Shown piece by piece: positions 62,060-64,000 of a DNA stretch of 64,000 nt; position 1 is the first letter of the stretch; the number at the start of each line of letters is the position of its first letter. Source of the stretch: Paraburkholderia atlantica (lineage in GTDB: Bacteria > Pseudomonadota > Gammaproteobacteria > Burkholderiales > Burkholderiaceae); NCBI RefSeq assembly GCF_009362785.1, contig NZ_WHNQ01000003.1, positions 248,001 to 312,000 of the forward strand, read 5' to 3'. A program made the position numbers and the translations under genes. The notes beneath the pieces were generated by a model. It was not told the DNA's origin. It saw only the letters and a program-made list of their open reading frames with translations, and did not search any database.

Positions 62060-63304
62060 TTAGCCGAAGACGACGGGAATCGAATGCGGAACGCGCATCA
62101 TGATTCCACTGATCTGTGGCGCTGCCGCGGCCGGATCGAGGCGAAGATTCGGCAGACGATCGAGAATCGCGTTGAGCGCGCGCGTCATTTCCACGCGCGC
62201 AAGGTGCTGGCCGATGCATACGTGCGGGCCATACGCGAATGCAAAGTGCCGGTGAGCAGGCTTTCGATAGATGTCGAACTTGTCCGGATCGGGGAAGCGG
62301 CTGGGGTCGCGATTGGCGCTGCCCGCCAACACGTCGAGAAATGCGCCCGCCGGAATCTCTACACCGCCGAGCGTGACGTCACGCGTCGCCATGCGCGATT
62401 GCATCAACACGGGGCCATCCCAGCGCAGAGCCTCTTCGATCGCCTGCGCGACCAGCGTGCGATCCTGGCGCACCGCTTCGAGCTGCGCGGGGTCGCGCAA
62501 TAGCGCGAGCAGCAACACGCTGGTTGCGCGATAAGTGGTGTCGCCGCCCGCATTCACCAATTGGCGCAGGAACGAAATGACGACCTCGTCCGGCAGCAAC
62601 TCGCCATCGACTTCCGCGGTGGCCAGCGAGCTGACGAGATCGTCGCCCGGATTGCTGCGGCGCTCCTCGATGAGTCCAGCGAAATAAGCGCCCAGCTTCG
62701 TCGACGCCTCGACACCGTGCGCGACATCGATCGAAACCAGCGTCTGTGCGATCGCCAGCTTGTGGAAGACTTTCACGTCTTCCGGCGGCAATGCCAATTG
62801 GCGATAGATGATATTGAACGGATAGTGAAGCGTGAACTCGTTGACGAGATCCGCATGTCCGCGATCTACGAACTTCGACATCAGTTCGCTCACGACCGGA
62901 TCGACCAGCGTATCGCCCCATGCCGCCACCGTATGCGGCAAAAAGGCCTTCTGGAAGATGCGGCGGTAGCGCGGGTGCTCGGGTGCGTCCATCGTCGAGA
63001 TGCTACGTCCGAAGCTGATGCCGATATTGCGCTCGTAAGACTTGTTCGAGAACGTGACCGGATCTCCCAGCACCTGCGATACCTCGTCGTATCCGAATAC
63101 ACAGTAATGCGCGACATCGGACATCGTCAGGTCGGCCGCTTCGCCCATCAGTACGCGGTAGTCACCTTCCTGCACCGAGCCTTTCTCGCGTAGCTCGGCA
63201 ATGCGCGCATACGGATTGGAATCGGCCCCATAGGCGAGCGAATCCTCGAAAAAAGGGTTGAACCTGGGATCGTCGAAGTCCTCGAGTCGCAGCGCGCCGG
63301 CCAT
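62060..63304 (-). CDS. Cytochrome P450 (bacterial soluble type)
   Basis: This 414-residue P450 starts at ATG 63304 because GGAGACAGGAAAG precedes it; ATG 63319 has no such site. The I-helix reads VNAGGDTTYRATS (about residues 250-262), the K-helix EALR (291-294), and the heme loop FAFAYGPHVCIGQHLAR (Cys363). STMDAPEHPRYRR is the usual C-helix entry. It is not CYP101-like. It heads the P450-GMC-crotonase-esterase-MaoC-CitE operon (119-nt gap to GMC) and probably hydroxylates the alicyclic substrate. No redox partner gene is adjacent. Confidence 0.9.
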   Translation of the reverse strand: MAGALRLEDFDDPRFNPFFEDSLAYGADSNPYARIAELREKGSVQEGDYRVLMGEAADLTMSDVAHYCVFGYDEVSQVLGDPVTFSNKSYERNIGISFGRSISTMDAPEHPRYRRIFQKAFLPHTVAAWGDTLVDPVVSELMSKFVDRGHADLVNEFTLHYPFNIIYRQLALPPEDVKVFHKLAIAQTLVSIDVAHGVEASTKLGAYFAGLIEERRSNPGDDLVSSLATAEVDGELLPDEVVISFLRQLVNAGGDTTYRATSVLLLALLRDPAQLEAVRQDRTLVAQAIEEALRWDGPVLMQSRMATRDVTLGGVEIPAGAFLDVLAGSANRDPSRFPDPDKFDIYRKPAHRHFAFAYGPHVCIGQHLARVEMTRALNAILDRLPNLRLDPAAAAPQISGIMMRVPHSIPVVFG

Positions 63305-63368
63305 CTTTCCTGTCTCCATTAATCGTTCATTCGAAGGCACTCCTGCGTTGCAGCGACGTGCCGATAGT

Positions 63369-63400
63369 TGAACTATGTTCCATTTTGCACGAATGTGCAA
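63369..63400. promoter_or_regulatory. Operator-like repeats between P450 and TetR genes
   Basis: TTGCAC-GAAT-GTGCAA (63385-63400) is a perfect 6-bp dyad suited to TetR binding. GAACTATGTTC (63370-63380) is a second dyad whose GAAC-n3-GTTC arms resemble the shared catabolic palindrome. Both lie 65-96 nt from the P450 start. Confidence 0.55.
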
Positions 63401-63468
63401 GATCGTTTTATCATTCGCCGAAAGGGATCGCGCACTGACCGATTCGCGCCCGCCATGAAAGGGAAACC

Positions 63469-64000
63469 ATGCCGTCCAGGACCACTCACGCCGCCAGCAA
63501 CCCGGCGACTGCCATCAATGAGCCGCGCGCAACGGCGCGCAGCACGACGCCAGAGCGCATTCTCGATACGGCCGAGCGGCTGTTCGCCATGCACGGCTAC
63601 TTCGGCACGTCGATTCGCGACATCATGCAGAGCTGTGGCATGGAGCTGAGCCTCGCGCGCTATCACTTCGGCAGCAAAGACGCGTTGTTTCAACAGGCGA
63701 TCGGCCGTCGCGCGGCCGTGATCAGCCGGCAGGTCATCGAATCGCTCGAGGCCGAACTCGCGGCGCTGCGAGGCAAGCGTCCCGATGTCGAGACCATCGT
63801 GACCGCACTTTCCGCACCGGCTTTCGCGCATCTGACGAGCGGCGATCCGGGCTGGCGAAACTACCTGCGCCTGCTGACCCAGATCGGCTGCCTTCTGGAG
63901 CGTCCCGACCTCACGGCGCCGTTTTATGACCAGTACGCGCCTGCGGCCGCGCGCTACCGTGATGCCTTCGCCAAGGCGCTTCCTCATGCCACGCGGGAGA
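63469..64000 (+). CDS. TetR family regulator (cut by window edge)
   Basis: Read from ATG 63469 after AAAGGGAAACC and still open at the window edge (177 residues visible). The helix-turn-helix is LDTAERLFAMHGYFGTSIRD, IMQSCGMELSLARYHFGSKD. The C-terminal part, including PGWRNYLRLLTQIGCLLERP, matches the larger TetR class with a CECR6/YcdC-type ligand domain, but the end is missing. Divergence from the P450 operon and a TetR-type dyad between them make it the likely local repressor of that operon. Confidence 0.85.
   Translation, partial: MPSRTTHAASNPATAINEPRATARSTTPERILDTAERLFAMHGYFGTSIRDIMQSCGMELSLARYHFGSKDALFQQAIGRRAAVISRQVIESLEAELAALRGKRPDVETIVTALSAPAFAHLTSGDPGWRNYLRLLTQIGCLLERPDLTAPFYDQYAPAAARYRDAFAKALPHATRE

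Overview
The window is GC-rich, densely packed DNA. Its protein types (bifunctional CysN/CysC, split PntA/PntB, WYL, IclR, TetR and MarR regulators, many short-chain dehydrogenases) suggest a Burkholderiaceae genome, probably a Paraburkholderia-like accessory or chromid region. The taxonomic call is inference from protein character only. I saw no rRNA, tRNA, CRISPR array, insertion sequence or replication origin.

Layout. Positions 1-9100 are a mixed, partly eroded accessory stretch: an FkbM methyltransferase, small unknown proteins, a WYL regulator in front of an internally deleted helicase, a sirtuin, a lipoate-ligase-like protein next to a decayed acyl-CoA dehydrogenase, and an MFS exporter. 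Positions 9175-14347 (minus strand) hold a 3-hydroxyacyl-CoA dehydrogenase, a TetR/SDR pair, panC and ETF-ubiquinone oxidoreductase. Positions 14532-22039 (minus strand) are one tightly overlapped seven-gene operon: Zn-alcohol dehydrogenase, DUF1214 protein, sulfotransferase, VOC protein, CysQ-type phosphatase, CysD and CysNC. It makes PAPS, uses it and removes PAP, so I read it as a dedicated sulfation operon. Positions 22376-32158 hold an ArsR-MarR fusion regulator, an SDR, an APH-like kinase, and a MarR-led operon with a LuxC-like acyl reductase and two LuxE-like acyl-activating proteins around an SDR. Positions 32193-42281 hold a thioesterase, an old-yellow-enzyme homologue, five SDRs, a crotonase, an amidohydrolase, an MFS carrier and an IclR regulator. 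Positions 43011-45955 are pntB-pntA2-pntA1. Positions 46109-64000 are a CoA-thioester catabolic region: two CaiB transferases, four crotonases, an NMO-family flavoprotein, a RipA-like CoA transferase, a thiolase, a CYP101-like P450 with rubredoxin, and a P450-GMC oxidase-crotonase-esterase-MaoC-CitE operon.

How it may work together. The most informative gene is the crotonase at 59572-60342. It carries the active-site set of 6-oxocamphor hydrolase (His122, His145, Asp154) at identical residue numbers, and it follows a P450 and a GMC oxidoreductase. This order matches hydroxylation, oxidation to a beta-diketone, and retro-Claisen ring opening of an alicyclic or terpenoid skeleton. The product would pass to CoA transfer, hydration, citramalyl-CoA-type lyase and thiolase steps. 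ETF-QO, transhydrogenase, panC and CysDNC look like extra cofactor-supply genes for the same pathway. A shared 13-bp palindrome centred on AACGnCGTT lies in four divergent promoter regions (38.9, 41.4, 48.3 and 55.5 kb), suggesting one regulon, perhaps under the local IclR protein. The real substrate is not identifiable from sequence alone.
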